A DNA stretch of 64,000 bases from JAGQVA01 sp041391725 (GTDB taxonomy: Bacteria; Bacteroidota; Bacteroidia; J057). The DNA is taken from contig JAWKNL010000001.1 of the NCBI GenBank assembly GCA_041391725.1, forward strand, positions 124,001 through 188,000. Direction: 5' to 3'. This document shows, one piece after another, positions 54,647-64,000 of this stretch; the first letter of the stretch is position 1; every line of letters begins with the position of its first letter. A program made the position numbers and the translations under genes. The notes beneath the pieces are model-generated. The model had not been told where the DNA came from. It saw only the letters and a program-made list of their open reading frames with translations, and searched no databases.

Positions 54647-54809
54647 CTTCCCACTTCAATTTTCCCTTCAGGTTCAGCAATGCTTTTTGGTGCAACATCT
54701 GGACATACAGTTTCAAGGCTTCTTCCACTACAGCTTTTTTGGTAGTCAATCCGCTGATTTTCATGGCTTCCTCCATTAGCTGAGGGTTTATGACAATATT
54801 TGTTCTCAT
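54633..54809 (-). CDS. vapB: VapB antitoxin left over from a deleted module
   Basis: 58 residues starting MRTNIVINPQLMEEAMKIS, then LTTKKAVVEEALKLYVQML and a KGKLKWEGDL tail. This is the ribbon-helix-helix VapB type, in which the natural C terminus usually continues ...GDLDEMR. The usual end is missing, replaced by Thr and stop, because of the deletion that removed most of vapC. DNA binding may persist; toxin binding is probably reduced. Confidence 0.8.
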   Translation of the reverse strand: MRTNIVINPQLMEEAMKISGLTTKKAVVEEALKLYVQMLHQKALLNLKGKLKWEGDLT

Positions 54810-54958
54810 GTTTGGATTATTATTTATACACCTAATTTACGAATATACATTTCATCGACCCAATCCCCGCATTCGCAGAACAATTCCCCTTACCCATAGA
54901 CTATCCGTAATTTTTTTTATTTTGCTGCTACTAATGCTGCAAAACGAAGATTCTCCTC

Positions 54959-55849
54959 ATGTTACTCAAAATCAATCGCCTCACCAAAACCTACCCCAAC
55001 GGCACCCAGGCCCTCAAAGGGGTGAGCCTCGAAATATCCACCGGCATGTTTGGTCTCCTCGGCCCCAATGGCGCAGGTAAGTCCACGCTCATGCGCACCC
55101 TCTCCACCCTCCAGGAGGCTGACAGCGGTTCGGCTTTCCTCGACGACCTCGACCTCCTCAACGATAAGACAGAAACCCGGAAAATCCTGGGGTATCTTCC
55201 CCAGTCCTTCGGTATCTACCCACGAGTATCTGCTGAAGAAATGCTCGACCACTTCGCTACGCTCAAAGGCATCCACAATTCCCGCGAACGAAAATCCATC
55301 GTCGAAGCCCTCCTCCACCAGACCAACCTCTACAACGACCGCAAAAAGATGCTGGGCAAATTCTCCGGCGGGATGAAACAACGCTTCGGCATCGCCCAGG
55401 CCCTCCTCGGCAATCCCAAACTCATCATCGTGGATGAACCTACCGCCGGGCTCGACCCCGCCGAGCGCCACCGCTTCCACAACCTCCTCAGCGAAATCGG
55501 CGAAAACATCATCGTCATCCTCTCCACCCATATCGTCGAAGACGTAAGCGACCTCTGCCGCAATATGGCGATCATCCACAAAGGAGAAGTGGTACTGGCA
55601 GGCGTACCCGCCAGCCTGATTGCACAGGTTGAAGGCAAAGTATGGCAGACCGTCGCCGACCACGATATGCTCCCCTCCATCGAAGAAAAATGGAAGGTAA
55701 TCTCCACCCGACATGCTGCGGGAAAACTGCGCATCCGGCTTTTCTCAGAATCCAATCCCGGACAGGGATTTGATGCCGTACAGGCCGACCTCGAAGATGT
55801 GTATTTCCTCCATATCAGAAATAAAGAACCACAGGCTATCGTCGGATAA
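54959..55849 (+). CDS. ABC transporter ATP-binding protein
   Basis: 296 residues. Walker A GPNGAGKST (about 35-43), Q-loop YLPQSFG, signature FSGGMKQR, Walker B LIIVDEPTAGLDP and an STHIVEDV H-loop. The C-terminal 80 residues are the extra domain typical of CcmA/NatA-type export ATPases. The permease/peptidase fusion starts 24 nt downstream, so the pair forms one transporter. The substrate is unknown; a peptide or lipoprotein-related role is possible because of the fused peptidase. Confidence 0.92.
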   Translation: MLLKINRLTKTYPNGTQALKGVSLEISTGMFGLLGPNGAGKSTLMRTLSTLQEADSGSAFLDDLDLLNDKTETRKILGYLPQSFGIYPRVSAEEMLDHFATLKGIHNSRERKSIVEALLHQTNLYNDRKKMLGKFSGGMKQRFGIAQALLGNPKLIIVDEPTAGLDPAERHRFHNLLSEIGENIIVILSTHIVEDVSDLCRNMAIIHKGEVVLAGVPASLIAQVEGKVWQTVADHDMLPSIEEKWKVISTRHAAGKLRIRLFSESNPGQGFDAVQADLEDVYFLHIRNKEPQAIVG

Positions 55850-55873
55850 GTTTACCGTAACCAGGAAGATACT

Positions 55874-58800
55874 ATGTTGAAATATATATTCCTCTTTGAA
55901 CTGAATTACCGGCTCAAACGACCGGCAACGTATGTATATTTTGCCATTATGCTCCTCCTCGGCTGGGGACTCGGCAGCATTATGGCCGGCGGACTGGAAC
56001 TTTCCGCAGCAAACGCACTGACTGGCGGAGGGAAAAATTTTGCCAACTCTCCCTTCAATCTCCATCAGTATATGATCTCCTTCGGGCAGTTGTTTGGCAC
56101 CTTTGTCATTGCTGCTTTTATGGGCGTGCCGGTCTATCGCGACTTCCAGTACGACGCCCACCCGCTGTTTTTTACCAAACCCATTACCAAGCTTGATTAC
56201 CTCGGAGGCAGATACCTGGGTTCGATGGTTTTTGCACTGGCAGCAATGTTTATGATGGGGATTGGCTTTTATATCTCCACCCTTATGCCCTATGTGGAGC
56301 CCTCCAAAATCGGGCCTTTCCACCTGATGAACTACCTCAACCCTTACCTGCTTTCGATTATTCCTTATACACTTTTTTCAGGTACGATTTTCTTTGGCTC
56401 AGTAGCGCTGACGCGAAACCAGTTGCTGATTTACCTCAATGCAGTCATTATTCTGGTTCTGTTTTCTTTTGCCTCCAACCTCGCCAACGAGCTTGACAAT
56501 GACCTCCTGGCTTCCGTCCTCGATCCGTCAACGGGCGTAGCGTTTTTGAAAGAAACAGAGTACTGGACCGTAGTTGAAAAAAACAGTATGCTGCTCCCGC
56601 TTTCACTCAAAACAGGACTCAACCTCCTGCTCTGGATGAGCGTAACGGCCGGGCTGGGAGTGCTTACCTATATTCGCTTTCCTTTTACCCAGGCATTTGA
56701 TACCGGAAGCAAAAAACCAGCGACATCTTCCACTCCTTCTCCCCTGCCCCAGTCTGCGGCTGAAGAAACTGAAGTTGTCGAGTCTATGGAGGCGGTAGAA
56801 CTTCCGCCTGTAACCCAGACATTTGGTCTAAAACGCCATCTGACGCAGTTGTGGATGCTGATAAAAAGGGAGTTTCGCGGCATATTGACAAGCCCGGTGT
56901 TTATTGCTATCGCAAGCATAGGAATATTGATGATGGTGGTATCCGCTGCATTTTCAGGAACGGTTTCGGGACAGATTTTCGGGACAGCGACCCTGCCGGT
57001 TACCTATCAGATTCTGAACCTGCTCAACTCCAACTTCCACCTGTTTATGGTGGCGATAATCATCTTCTATTCGGGCGAACTGGTGTGGAAAGAGCGGGGA
57101 GTAAGTATGAACGAATTGTACGACGCCCTTCCTGTGCCCACCTGGCTCAGCTTTGCTTCAAAACTTGTGGCACTTACAGGTATCGTCGCCTTCCTCATGG
57201 TGGTGATCATGTTTTGCGGAATTATCATTCAGGCAGTTCAGCAATACTATCGCTTTGAAATCGGCCTGTATCTGAAAACCCTGTTTGGCTACCGGCTGGT
57301 TGACTATGTGTTTATCGCGGTACTTTCATTTTTCATTCAGACGATTATCAACAACAAATACACGGCGTTTTTTGTGGTGGTGCTGGTGTATATGTTTAAT
57401 TCTGTGGGGCTCGGGTTGCTCAACATCGAACACAATATGTTGCAGATGTATTCTGACCCCGGGCTGGCGTATTCGGATATGAACGGGTACGGGCATTTTA
57501 CCTGGCCTTATTTCGCCTTCAAGCTCTACTGGGGTGGTTTTTTCCTCATACTGGGGTTACTGACGAATATGCTCTGGCAGCGCGGAACGGAAACCCATAT
57601 CAGGTCGCGGCTTTCCTTATTAAGGCAAAACTTTAAGCCGGGTTCGTGGGCTACGCTGGCGGTGGGAATCGCACTTTTTGCCGGGATGGGGAGTTATATT
57701 TTCTACAACACCAACGTGCTGAATGAATACAGCAACTCGGAAGACCGGGAAAAACTGCAGGCTGACTTTGAGAAAAAATACAAAAAATACGATGGGATAA
57801 ACCAGCCGAAAATTACCTCTGTCAAACTCAACATAGACATTTTCCCCCAAAAGAGAGCCTTTCATGCAACAGGAACCTATATCCTGGTCAATAAGTCAAA
57901 AACGCCCATTGACTCCATCCACCTCAATATTGACAGTGACATGATCTATGGGAAAATGGAGTTCTCAATCCCGGCAGATTCGGCATCGTTTGACAAGGAG
58001 TTTGGCTACCGCATTTACAAGCTGCGGGAAGCACTGATGCCGGGAGATTCGGTTAGCCTCGATTTTGAGCAAAAAATGGAGATTCTCGGTTTCCCCAATT
58101 CTGGTTCCAATACCAGCCTGGTTTACAACGGAACCTTTTTCAACCACGGGTATTTCCCTTCCATCGGGTACAACCGGTTCTTTGAACTGTCAGACAGTGA
58201 AATTCGCAAAAAACACGACCTTCCTGAAAGAGCGCGTTTTCCCTCTATCGATGACACCGTAGCCATCAACTATACCCTGATTGCAGAAGACGCCGACTGG
58301 ATCGATTTTGAGGCGACGGTAAGCACAGACCCTGATCAGATTGCCATTGTGCCGGGTTACCTGCAAAAGGAGTGGGAAGACAACGGCAGGCGGTATTTCC
58401 ATTATAAAATGGATTCGAAGATGGTGAAATTCTTCAGCGTGGTCTCTGCGCGTTATGAGGTAAAACGCGACAAGTGGCAGGCGCCCGACGGGCGGGAGAT
58501 CAACCTGGAGATTTATTATCACAAACCCCATACGTACAACCTCGACCGGATGATGGATGCGATGAAAAAATCGCTGGCCTACTACAGCGACAACTTCGGT
58601 CCCTATCAGCACCGGCAGGTGAGGATACTGGAGTTTCCGCGTTATGCGGGCTTCGCGCAGTCTTTTGCCAATACCATTCCTTATTCTGAGGCGGTGGGAT
58701 TTATCGCTGACGTGGACGAAGACGACGTGGATTATCCGTTTTACATTACGGCGCATGAGCTCGGCCACCAGTGGTGGGCGCACCAGGTGATCGGCGGAGC

Positions 58801-59548
58801 CGTGCAGGGATTTCAGTTTCTCTCCGAAACCATGTCGCAGTATTCGGCGATTATGGTGATGGAAAAAGAGTTTGGAGCAGAAAACATCCAGAAGTACCTC
58901 AAATACGAAATGGATACCTACCTGCGGCAGCGCACTTCGGAGCGGGAAAAAGAGCTTCCTGCCCTTCTTTCAGAAAACCAGTTGTACATCCACTCCAACA
59001 AGGGAAGTGTGATAATGTACGCCCTGAAAGACTATATAGGCGAAGATTCACTCAACGCTGCGATGAAACGTTACGTCTCGGCTGTAAAATTCCAGAACCC
59101 GCCTTATACCACCACCAAAGAGTGGAAAAAATATGTGGAAGCGGTGACTCCCGATTCGCTGAAGTACCTCATTACCGATATGTTTGAGACCATTACCCTG
59201 TTTGACAATCAGGTGAAAGATGCTACCTACACCGAAGAGAACGGGAAATATAAAGTCTCTATCGCCTATGAAGCCAAAAAACTTCGCGATAATGGCAAGG
59301 GCGATGAAACAGAAATTCCCCTAAATGATTATATTGACGTGGGTGTTTTTGCGCGGGAAAAAGTGGATGGAAAGTACAAAGACAAAGCCCTTTACTTTGA
59401 GAAACTTAAAATTACCAGTCCGGTGGATACTTTGGTCATAATCGTTGATGAAAAACCCTCAAAAGTGGGTTTGGATCCTTACAATAAACTCATTGACCGC
59501 AAACCGGACGACAATACGAGAAGACTTACTGTGAAAAAAGACAACTAA
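55874..59548 (+). CDS. ABC permease fused to M1-family aminopeptidase
   Basis: 1224 residues. Two ABC-2 type membrane halves: about six helices in residues 1-275, a 60-residue polar linker rich in Glu/Pro/Thr, then six more in about 325-620. From about 650 a soluble M1 peptidase: a beta domain, then HELGHQWWAHQ with zinc His961 and His965, catalytic Glu962, and the third ligand Glu in FLSETMSQYS 20 residues after the second His. Known as the ABC permease/M1 aminopeptidase family. Placement of the peptidase outside the cell is inferred from even helix count. A GAMEN-type substrate loop is not evident, though GFAQSFANT lies at that place. Confidence 0.88.
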   Translation: MLKYIFLFELNYRLKRPATYVYFAIMLLLGWGLGSIMAGGLELSAANALTGGGKNFANSPFNLHQYMISFGQLFGTFVIAAFMGVPVYRDFQYDAHPLFFTKPITKLDYLGGRYLGSMVFALAAMFMMGIGFYISTLMPYVEPSKIGPFHLMNYLNPYLLSIIPYTLFSGTIFFGSVALTRNQLLIYLNAVIILVLFSFASNLANELDNDLLASVLDPSTGVAFLKETEYWTVVEKNSMLLPLSLKTGLNLLLWMSVTAGLGVLTYIRFPFTQAFDTGSKKPATSSTPSPLPQSAAEETEVVESMEAVELPPVTQTFGLKRHLTQLWMLIKREFRGILTSPVFIAIASIGILMMVVSAAFSGTVSGQIFGTATLPVTYQILNLLNSNFHLFMVAIIIFYSGELVWKERGVSMNELYDALPVPTWLSFASKLVALTGIVAFLMVVIMFCGIIIQAVQQYYRFEIGLYLKTLFGYRLVDYVFIAVLSFFIQTIINNKYTAFFVVVLVYMFNSVGLGLLNIEHNMLQMYSDPGLAYSDMNGYGHFTWPYFAFKLYWGGFFLILGLLTNMLWQRGTETHIRSRLSLLRQNFKPGSWATLAVGIALFAGMGSYIFYNTNVLNEYSNSEDREKLQADFEKKYKKYDGINQPKITSVKLNIDIFPQKRAFHATGTYILVNKSKTPIDSIHLNIDSDMIYGKMEFSIPADSASFDKEFGYRIYKLREALMPGDSVSLDFEQKMEILGFPNSGSNTSLVYNGTFFNHGYFPSIGYNRFFELSDSEIRKKHDLPERARFPSIDDTVAINYTLIAEDADWIDFEATVSTDPDQIAIVPGYLQKEWEDNGRRYFHYKMDSKMVKFFSVVSARYEVKRDKWQAPDGREINLEIYYHKPHTYNLDRMMDAMKKSLAYYSDNFGPYQHRQVRILEFPRYAGFAQSFANTIPYSEAVGFIADVDEDDVDYPFYITAHELGHQWWAHQVIGGAVQGFQFLSETMSQYSAIMVMEKEFGAENIQKYLKYEMDTYLRQRTSEREKELPALLSENQLYIHSNKGSVIMYALKDYIGEDSLNAAMKRYVSAVKFQNPPYTTTKEWKKYVEAVTPDSLKYLITDMFETITLFDNQVKDATYTEENGKYKVSIAYEAKKLRDNGKGDETEIPLNDYIDVGVFAREKVDGKYKDKALYFEKLKITSPVDTLVIIVDEKPSKVGLDPYNKLIDRKPDDNTRRLTVKKDN

Positions 59549-59560
59549 TTTTTACCTACT

Positions 59561-60076
59561 ATGGAATTTACACCTATCAGACCAACAGCACTTAAATATG
59601 GTCCCATTATCGGAGTAGCCACAGCAGCTTATGGCATTATGCTGATCGCTACCAACCTGTTTACCAACAGTGCCCTTTCTTTTGTTTCCTGGATCATCAG
59701 CATCGGCGGGCTTGTGCTTGCCTTCAGGGAATACAAAAGCCTCAATCAGGGTTTCATGCCGTTTAATACCGGCTTCAAACTCGGGTTTCTCACCAGCTTT
59801 ATTGCCAGCGTGGTTTCAGTGATAATCAGCCAGGTTTACACGTCGCTGATTGCTCCTGAGTCCGTAGAAAAAGTACTCGATTACACCCGTATGCAGTTGG
59901 AAGAAAATCCGGCGATGACAGAAGAAGTCATTGACATGACGATGAGCTGGACATCAAAAATGATGGAGCCGTTTATTGCCATTCCTGTAGGCCTGGTTAC
60001 CGGTGCCATTGGAGCGGCCATCATGGCGGTTATTCTGGCGGCTATTATGAAAAAAGAGCCTACCACCAACGTATAA
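59561..60076 (+). CDS. DUF4199 membrane protein
   Basis: 171 residues with four hydrophobic segments (about 12-30, 38-55, 70-92, 135-160). The pattern matches DUF4199: start with ...LKYGPIIGVATAAYGI, then FREYKSLNQGFMPFNTGFKLGF, then a long loop before the last helix. Function of the family is unknown. It follows the permease/peptidase gene by 12 nt, so it is probably part of the same operon and perhaps an accessory subunit. Confidence 0.75.
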   Translation: MEFTPIRPTALKYGPIIGVATAAYGIMLIATNLFTNSALSFVSWIISIGGLVLAFREYKSLNQGFMPFNTGFKLGFLTSFIASVVSVIISQVYTSLIAPESVEKVLDYTRMQLEENPAMTEEVIDMTMSWTSKMMEPFIAIPVGLVTGAIGAAIMAVILAAIMKKEPTTNV

Positions 60077-61624
60077 TCATTGTACCGAAACAGATTTCTT
60101 TTCCCCGGTCTGGAGGTTTTCAAGAACCAGCAGATCGGGGATTTCTGTTTGTAACCCTCCCGAAACCTGCGGTACATTGGAAGCGGGAATACTATAAAAT
60201 GAACCCAGAATAATATCTATATCGCCATCCTGGTCATAATCTCCGGCATCCATCACCAGCCAGCGTCCGGTCTGGGTTGCATCTATTGTAAAAGGAGAAA
60301 AGGTAAATGCTTCGGTGTTCTCATTCTTCAGGTAAATAAAGTTTTCACCAACTGCTTTGGCTGGCTCAGGAAAAAATGAAACAGCCGCTATATCCTGATC
60401 CCCATCTCCGTCAAAATCGCGTACCAGCACCCGCGTAGCTCCATACATCGGAAAAAAATATTTCTCCAAAAATGCATTTTCGCCGTCGTTGATAAATATC
60501 CTGATTCCATGATAGGGTTTAGGGGTAACAGAAAAATCGGCATTGTCTCCATTGGCTGTAACAATATCCAGATCGCCGTCGCCCTCATAGTCAATCAGTT
60601 CAAACCAACTGGAACCATATACAGGGCTAAAGCGCAACACATTTTCCAGCCGGAAGTGCAGATTTTCCTCCTGATATAAAATAAAAACGCCTTCATCTCC
60701 CTGCGCCGCGAGAAATACAATATCTTTTTTCCCGTCGTGGTTCATGTCTGCCGCGATGGAACGGATTACGCCGGCCTTCGGGTAAAGCACTTTCCGGTGG
60801 TAAGTTTTACCCGAATGGGTAAGAAGAGTAAGTTTTCCAGCGTAGTTTCCGTATTCACTGACAAATAACTCAGTCTTTCCGTCTCCGTCGATGTCTTCGG
60901 CAAGGGTATGCACCGGTCGCGAGAGACTGTCGAGAATCTGCGTTCTTTCATCCGGGCGGGAAATATTCATCCGGCCTTTTACCTGATCAGTAGGCTGCAT
61001 TATCCCTATTTGTGTAATAAATGACTCCTTGCCCAACTGCGCGTAATTGGTTACCGGAAGTTCTGCCATATGAAGCAGTTCGGGCCTTGCCGGGTGTTTC
61101 CATTGAAACACCTGTCCGAACACATCGCCGGTGAAAATGGTCGAGATGCTGTCGGCAAATTCCAGATAGGTCAGATAGGCCGCAGGTTTACCATCAAAGG
61201 AAACAGGTACAGGGGTAAATTGCTCCAATCGCTGAGCGCGCTGCCCTGCGCCGGGGATTTCTCCCAGTGAGTCGGGCGCATGGGTCAGTACAAAATCTCT
61301 GATTTTATCCCAGTCTTCCTGTGCAATCAAGGGTTTCTCCGGATATACACCCATCATTTGGATGGTAAAACTCTCGGCGATAGTCGCTTTGGCAATCGGG
61401 TTGAATCCTTCGGTCTTTATACCGAGGCGGGCGGCCATTTCTGGCAATACTTTTTCTTCCCATATATCACGGGGCAGCATACCGGGGTCGGGTACAGAAT
61501 GGCAGCTACCACACCAGGTTGTAAACAAAGCCGCCGGCTGTTCTTCCGGACTGTTCAGGCAGCCTCCCCATGTCAGGATCAGGCCGCATAATAACAGAAA
61601 GACATAGCTGTAAGCGCGATTCAT
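60077..61624 (-). CDS. Lipoprotein with haem c motif and FG-GAP/VCBS repeats
   Basis: 515 residues. Lipobox GGC with Cys22, then WCGSCH at residues 37-42, a single haem c attachment site in a small cytochrome-like domain (residues about 30-115). The rest is an FG-GAP/VCBS propeller with several calcium-type DxDxDGxxD segments: DIDGDGKTE, DMNHDGKKD, DYEGDGDLD, DFDGDGDQD, DYDQDGDID. Probably an outer-membrane surface lipoprotein. It lies 6 nt after the next gene's frame begins upstream on the same strand, so the two are an operon. Confidence 0.8.
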   Translation of the reverse strand: MNRAYSYVFLLLCGLILTWGGCLNSPEEQPAALFTTWCGSCHSVPDPGMLPRDIWEEKVLPEMAARLGIKTEGFNPIAKATIAESFTIQMMGVYPEKPLIAQEDWDKIRDFVLTHAPDSLGEIPGAGQRAQRLEQFTPVPVSFDGKPAAYLTYLEFADSISTIFTGDVFGQVFQWKHPARPELLHMAELPVTNYAQLGKESFITQIGIMQPTDQVKGRMNISRPDERTQILDSLSRPVHTLAEDIDGDGKTELFVSEYGNYAGKLTLLTHSGKTYHRKVLYPKAGVIRSIAADMNHDGKKDIVFLAAQGDEGVFILYQEENLHFRLENVLRFSPVYGSSWFELIDYEGDGDLDIVTANGDNADFSVTPKPYHGIRIFINDGENAFLEKYFFPMYGATRVLVRDFDGDGDQDIAAVSFFPEPAKAVGENFIYLKNENTEAFTFSPFTIDATQTGRWLVMDAGDYDQDGDIDIILGSFYSIPASNVPQVSGGLQTEIPDLLVLENLQTGEKKSVSVQ

Positions 61625-61630
61625 AGGATA

Positions 61631-64000
61631 TTATATTCCGGATTTTTCTGAAACAACCATTTCCCTGCCCTGCCCTTTTGAGTCGTAAATCATAACCTTC
61701 CGGGTATCGGCGGGAAGCCAGACTTTGCGGGTGGATTGGGAGAGAAAACCGGAGCCGTAATAAAATTCAATTTTCCGGGTTTTTCCATCTGCCAGCATAA
61801 TTTCTGCATAGAAATCAAGCGGGCCAGGTTTAAGTACTTTAGGCGAAGGATTATTTGCTGTGGCAAACACTTTCAGCACATCTTTATTCTGAGAAACCAC
61901 AAATCCTTCCTGACCACCTACATCCAGCCTGACAAATGCCCGGGCATCTTTGTCCACTGTATTTTTCCCCATGGTTTGCATCGTAAATTCCCCTTTCCCG
62001 TTGCCGGTAAAAATCAATCCCTGAAAGGCATCATAGGTTCCGGCAAATACTTCATTTCCATAATCGTTGCCCACCAGCATAAAATCCAGTTGATTATCTG
62101 CGTTTACATCTGCCACTACAATTCCATTTACCGGAGCAAACTGCGCATTCACAGGCAGGGGCGTTACGCGAAATTTTCCATTCGAGAGATTTTCTATATA
62201 ACTGGTTTGCAGATATCTCGCTTCCAGAATCAACGCTTCTTTCAACTCATCGGGAGTAAGGACGGAATCCATCGTTGCCTGCCCGTAGTCTGCAAAATCG
62301 GTAAACCGATCGCGGAAGCGGGGGCTTTGGGCATAAAGATCTTCCCAGAAGTGAACAGGACAAAGGCGGAAACTGTCGTCATCCATTCTGAAATAACATG
62401 CCAGAATGGCGTCCACGCTCTGGTTTTTGTCAAAATCACTGGCAAATACCTTCAATGGCTGGGTCATTGAAACATTGTAGTGGTTGTTTCTGCCCAGGTT
62501 TCCGGCGATATAGTCGATATCGCCATCGTTGTCAAAATCCCCGCCTGCGATACTCCGCCACCAGCCGGTATAGTCTTCGAGGCCGGTATCGGTCATCAGT
62601 GTCAGTTTTTGGCCATCGTTTTTATAAATTCTAATGGGCATAAATTCGCCGGCCAGCACCAGATCGGGGAAATTGTCGTTGTCCACATCACTCCAGATGG
62701 CATCTGAAATCATTCCTGCGGTGCGAAGCGCCGGACAAACTGCGTCGGTAACGTCTTCAAATTTCCCGCCCTGATTGCGAAGAATAACACTCTCAGCGGG
62801 GTAAGGGTAGCGGGCAGGAATCACACGGCCGCCGATAAAAAGATCGAGGTCTCCGTCCTGATCAAAATCTGCCGCCCGGGCAGATGAGCCACTGGTTCTT
62901 ATATCGGGGATAGCCAGGGAATCCAGCCGGAAATTACCTTTGCCGTCATTGCGGTAAAAACGATGGCGATATTCCTGAGAATTTTCAGCATACTGAAATC
63001 CGCCACTGACAATATACAAATCCTGGTCGCCATCGTTGTCGCTGTCAAAAAACAGCAAACCTTCATCAATATTGATTTTTTCGCCACCAAACATAGGTTT
63101 TTCTGCAAACTGACCGTTTGGCTGCTGGATAAACAAGGTAGGCGCAACCTTTGCGAAACCACCGGCACAAAAATCCTCTCTTCCGTCGCCGTTTACATCG
63201 GCGACAGCCAGACCGGGGCCGTTTTCTGAAAATTTATGCGGAATGGTTCGCTGCGTATTGAAGTCAACCTGATCGTAATCGGGCTGGCGGTAGGTGATAT
63301 TCAGTTTTCCGGTTATTTCTTCCAGGAGCGGCGGGAAACTGGCTGCAGAAGAAAAAACATCACCCTGATTTTCTGAATCGGTATAAGCGACTTCCAAAAG
63401 CTGGTTGGCTTTTACGGCTGTAATCCGCTGTGTTTTTCCATCGGGCCAATAGACGATCAGGGTATCTGCCTGCGTTTCGCTTCCCAGTCCGAAATGCACA
63501 AAATCTTCTACTGTGGAGATATAACCCCGGTAAATATTGTGTTCATGAAATTGGCGTTTCCCATTAGCATATATAATGGTGATTTTCGTTCCCAGGCCAG
63601 AGCGGTTATATTCAGGGCCATTGAGGCGGAGGCGGAGGTAATTGGCAGCGACAATTTCCTTTGATTTTTTGGAATACAGTGTGTTTTCATAGACAGATAC
63701 CGGATCGTTGATATTATTTACGACATAATCCAGGTCGCCGTCATTGTCGAGGTCGGCAAAAGCAGCGCCATTGGAAAAAGATGGGTTAGTAAAGCCCCAT
63801 TCTTTGCTCACATCGCGGAAGGAGAGATCGCCATTATTTTTAAAAGCATAGTTGGGCACTTTTACCGAAGGGATTTCCTCAAGGAGGTATTGTAATCCGG
63901 CAAAATTGCCTACTTCCTTACGAAAGTTGATGAAGTCTTTATCGGTAATATCCCGGGGAAAACCATTGGTTACAATCAGATCGCGGTAGCCGTCATTGTC
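61631..64000 (-). CDS. FG-GAP/VCBS repeat protein with ASPIC/UnbV domain (partial)
   Basis: The frame is open through the window end at 64000, so the N terminus is missing; at least 790 residues are present. Repeats have DLDNDGDLDYVVN, DVNGDGREDF, DSDNDGDQDLYI and DFDQDGDLDLFIGG cores. Between the first repeats lies an ASPIC/UnbV-type segment: RSGLGTKITIIYANGKRQ, then FGLGSETQADTLIVYWPDG. Such proteins are surface or secreted in Bacteroidota, often with RagB/SusD-like or cytochrome partners. The haem c lipoprotein follows 6 nt after its stop. Confidence 0.85.
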   Translation of the reverse strand, partial: DNDGYRDLIVTNGFPRDITDKDFINFRKEVGNFAGLQYLLEEIPSVKVPNYAFKNNGDLSFRDVSKEWGFTNPSFSNGAAFADLDNDGDLDYVVNNINDPVSVYENTLYSKKSKEIVAANYLRLRLNGPEYNRSGLGTKITIIYANGKRQFHEHNIYRGYISTVEDFVHFGLGSETQADTLIVYWPDGKTQRITAVKANQLLEVAYTDSENQGDVFSSAASFPPLLEEITGKLNITYRQPDYDQVDFNTQRTIPHKFSENGPGLAVADVNGDGREDFCAGGFAKVAPTLFIQQPNGQFAEKPMFGGEKINIDEGLLFFDSDNDGDQDLYIVSGGFQYAENSQEYRHRFYRNDGKGNFRLDSLAIPDIRTSGSSARAADFDQDGDLDLFIGGRVIPARYPYPAESVILRNQGGKFEDVTDAVCPALRTAGMISDAIWSDVDNDNFPDLVLAGEFMPIRIYKNDGQKLTLMTDTGLEDYTGWWRSIAGGDFDNDGDIDYIAGNLGRNNHYNVSMTQPLKVFASDFDKNQSVDAILACYFRMDDDSFRLCPVHFWEDLYAQSPRFRDRFTDFADYGQATMDSVLTPDELKEALILEARYLQTSYIENLSNGKFRVTPLPVNAQFAPVNGIVVADVNADNQLDFMLVGNDYGNEVFAGTYDAFQGLIFTGNGKGEFTMQTMGKNTVDKDARAFVRLDVGGQEGFVVSQNKDVLKVFATANNPSPKVLKPGPLDFYAEIMLADGKTRKIEFYYGSGFLSQSTRKVWLPADTRKVMIYDSKGQGREMVVSEKSGI

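Overview
The window looks like chromosomal DNA of a member of the Bacteroidota, most likely of the Saprospiria type; the phylum is well supported and the lower rank is inference. Evidence: a type IX secretion plug lipoprotein, a secreted metallopeptidase with a C-terminal sorting tail, DUF4199, DUF2490 and DUF2807 proteins, an EAD11 conflict-system domain, starts without Shine-Dalgarno sequences, and a TTTG / TAnnTTTG promoter before korA. Most genes are housekeeping or metabolic; accessory material is concentrated at 1-3000, 18105-18588, 28260-28450 and 49270-54960.

Layout. 1-3100 is an accessory patch: two PIN-toxin modules and three copies of a dispersed repeat. 3125-8093 holds nagA and the ferredoxin-dependent 2-oxoacid oxidoreductase korAB, closed by a palindromic terminator. 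8221-13981 is a same-strand run: S41 peptidase, DUF2807 adhesin-like protein, AraC-type membrane regulator, GNAT enzyme, T9SS plug lipoprotein. hmgA-fahA (tyrosine/homogentisate degradation) face it on the minus strand. ATP-type pckA, a tandem hairpin array and polA follow. 21431-28001 carries a histidine phosphatase, DinB/YfiT enzyme, membrane patatin, acyl-CoA dehydrogenase and a voltage-gated-type cation channel. An unusual tRNA-like gene with a very long variable arm lies at 28263-28388.

28515-37109 holds lipoproteins, the M4 peptidase, a GAF histidine kinase and a membrane class III cyclase. 37129-41514 encodes a 1461-residue AsmA-like repeat protein, then an NSS transporter and GTP-type pckG. 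45257-49268 (minus strand) is a coupled signalling operon: DASS anion transporter, cNMP-domain histidine kinase, single-domain response regulator, DUF2490 protein. 50466-54513 is the best candidate for an unusual system: an EAD11 protein and an nSTAND ATPase-TM-FGE/C-lectin sensor in one operon, beside a broken vapBC. 54959-60076 is an ABC ATPase, an ABC permease fused to an M1 aminopeptidase, and a DUF4199 protein. The window ends inside a pair of FG-GAP surface proteins, one with a haem c motif.

How the genes connect: KorAB, acyl-CoA dehydrogenase and HmgA/FahA feed acyl-CoA, fumarate and acetoacetate into central metabolism, and the two PEP carboxykinases link the oxaloacetate pool to PEP. 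The T9SS plug and the M4 peptidase belong to the same export route. The cyclase and the cNMP-domain kinase raise the possibility of second-messenger control of the transporter operon, but that link is inference only.
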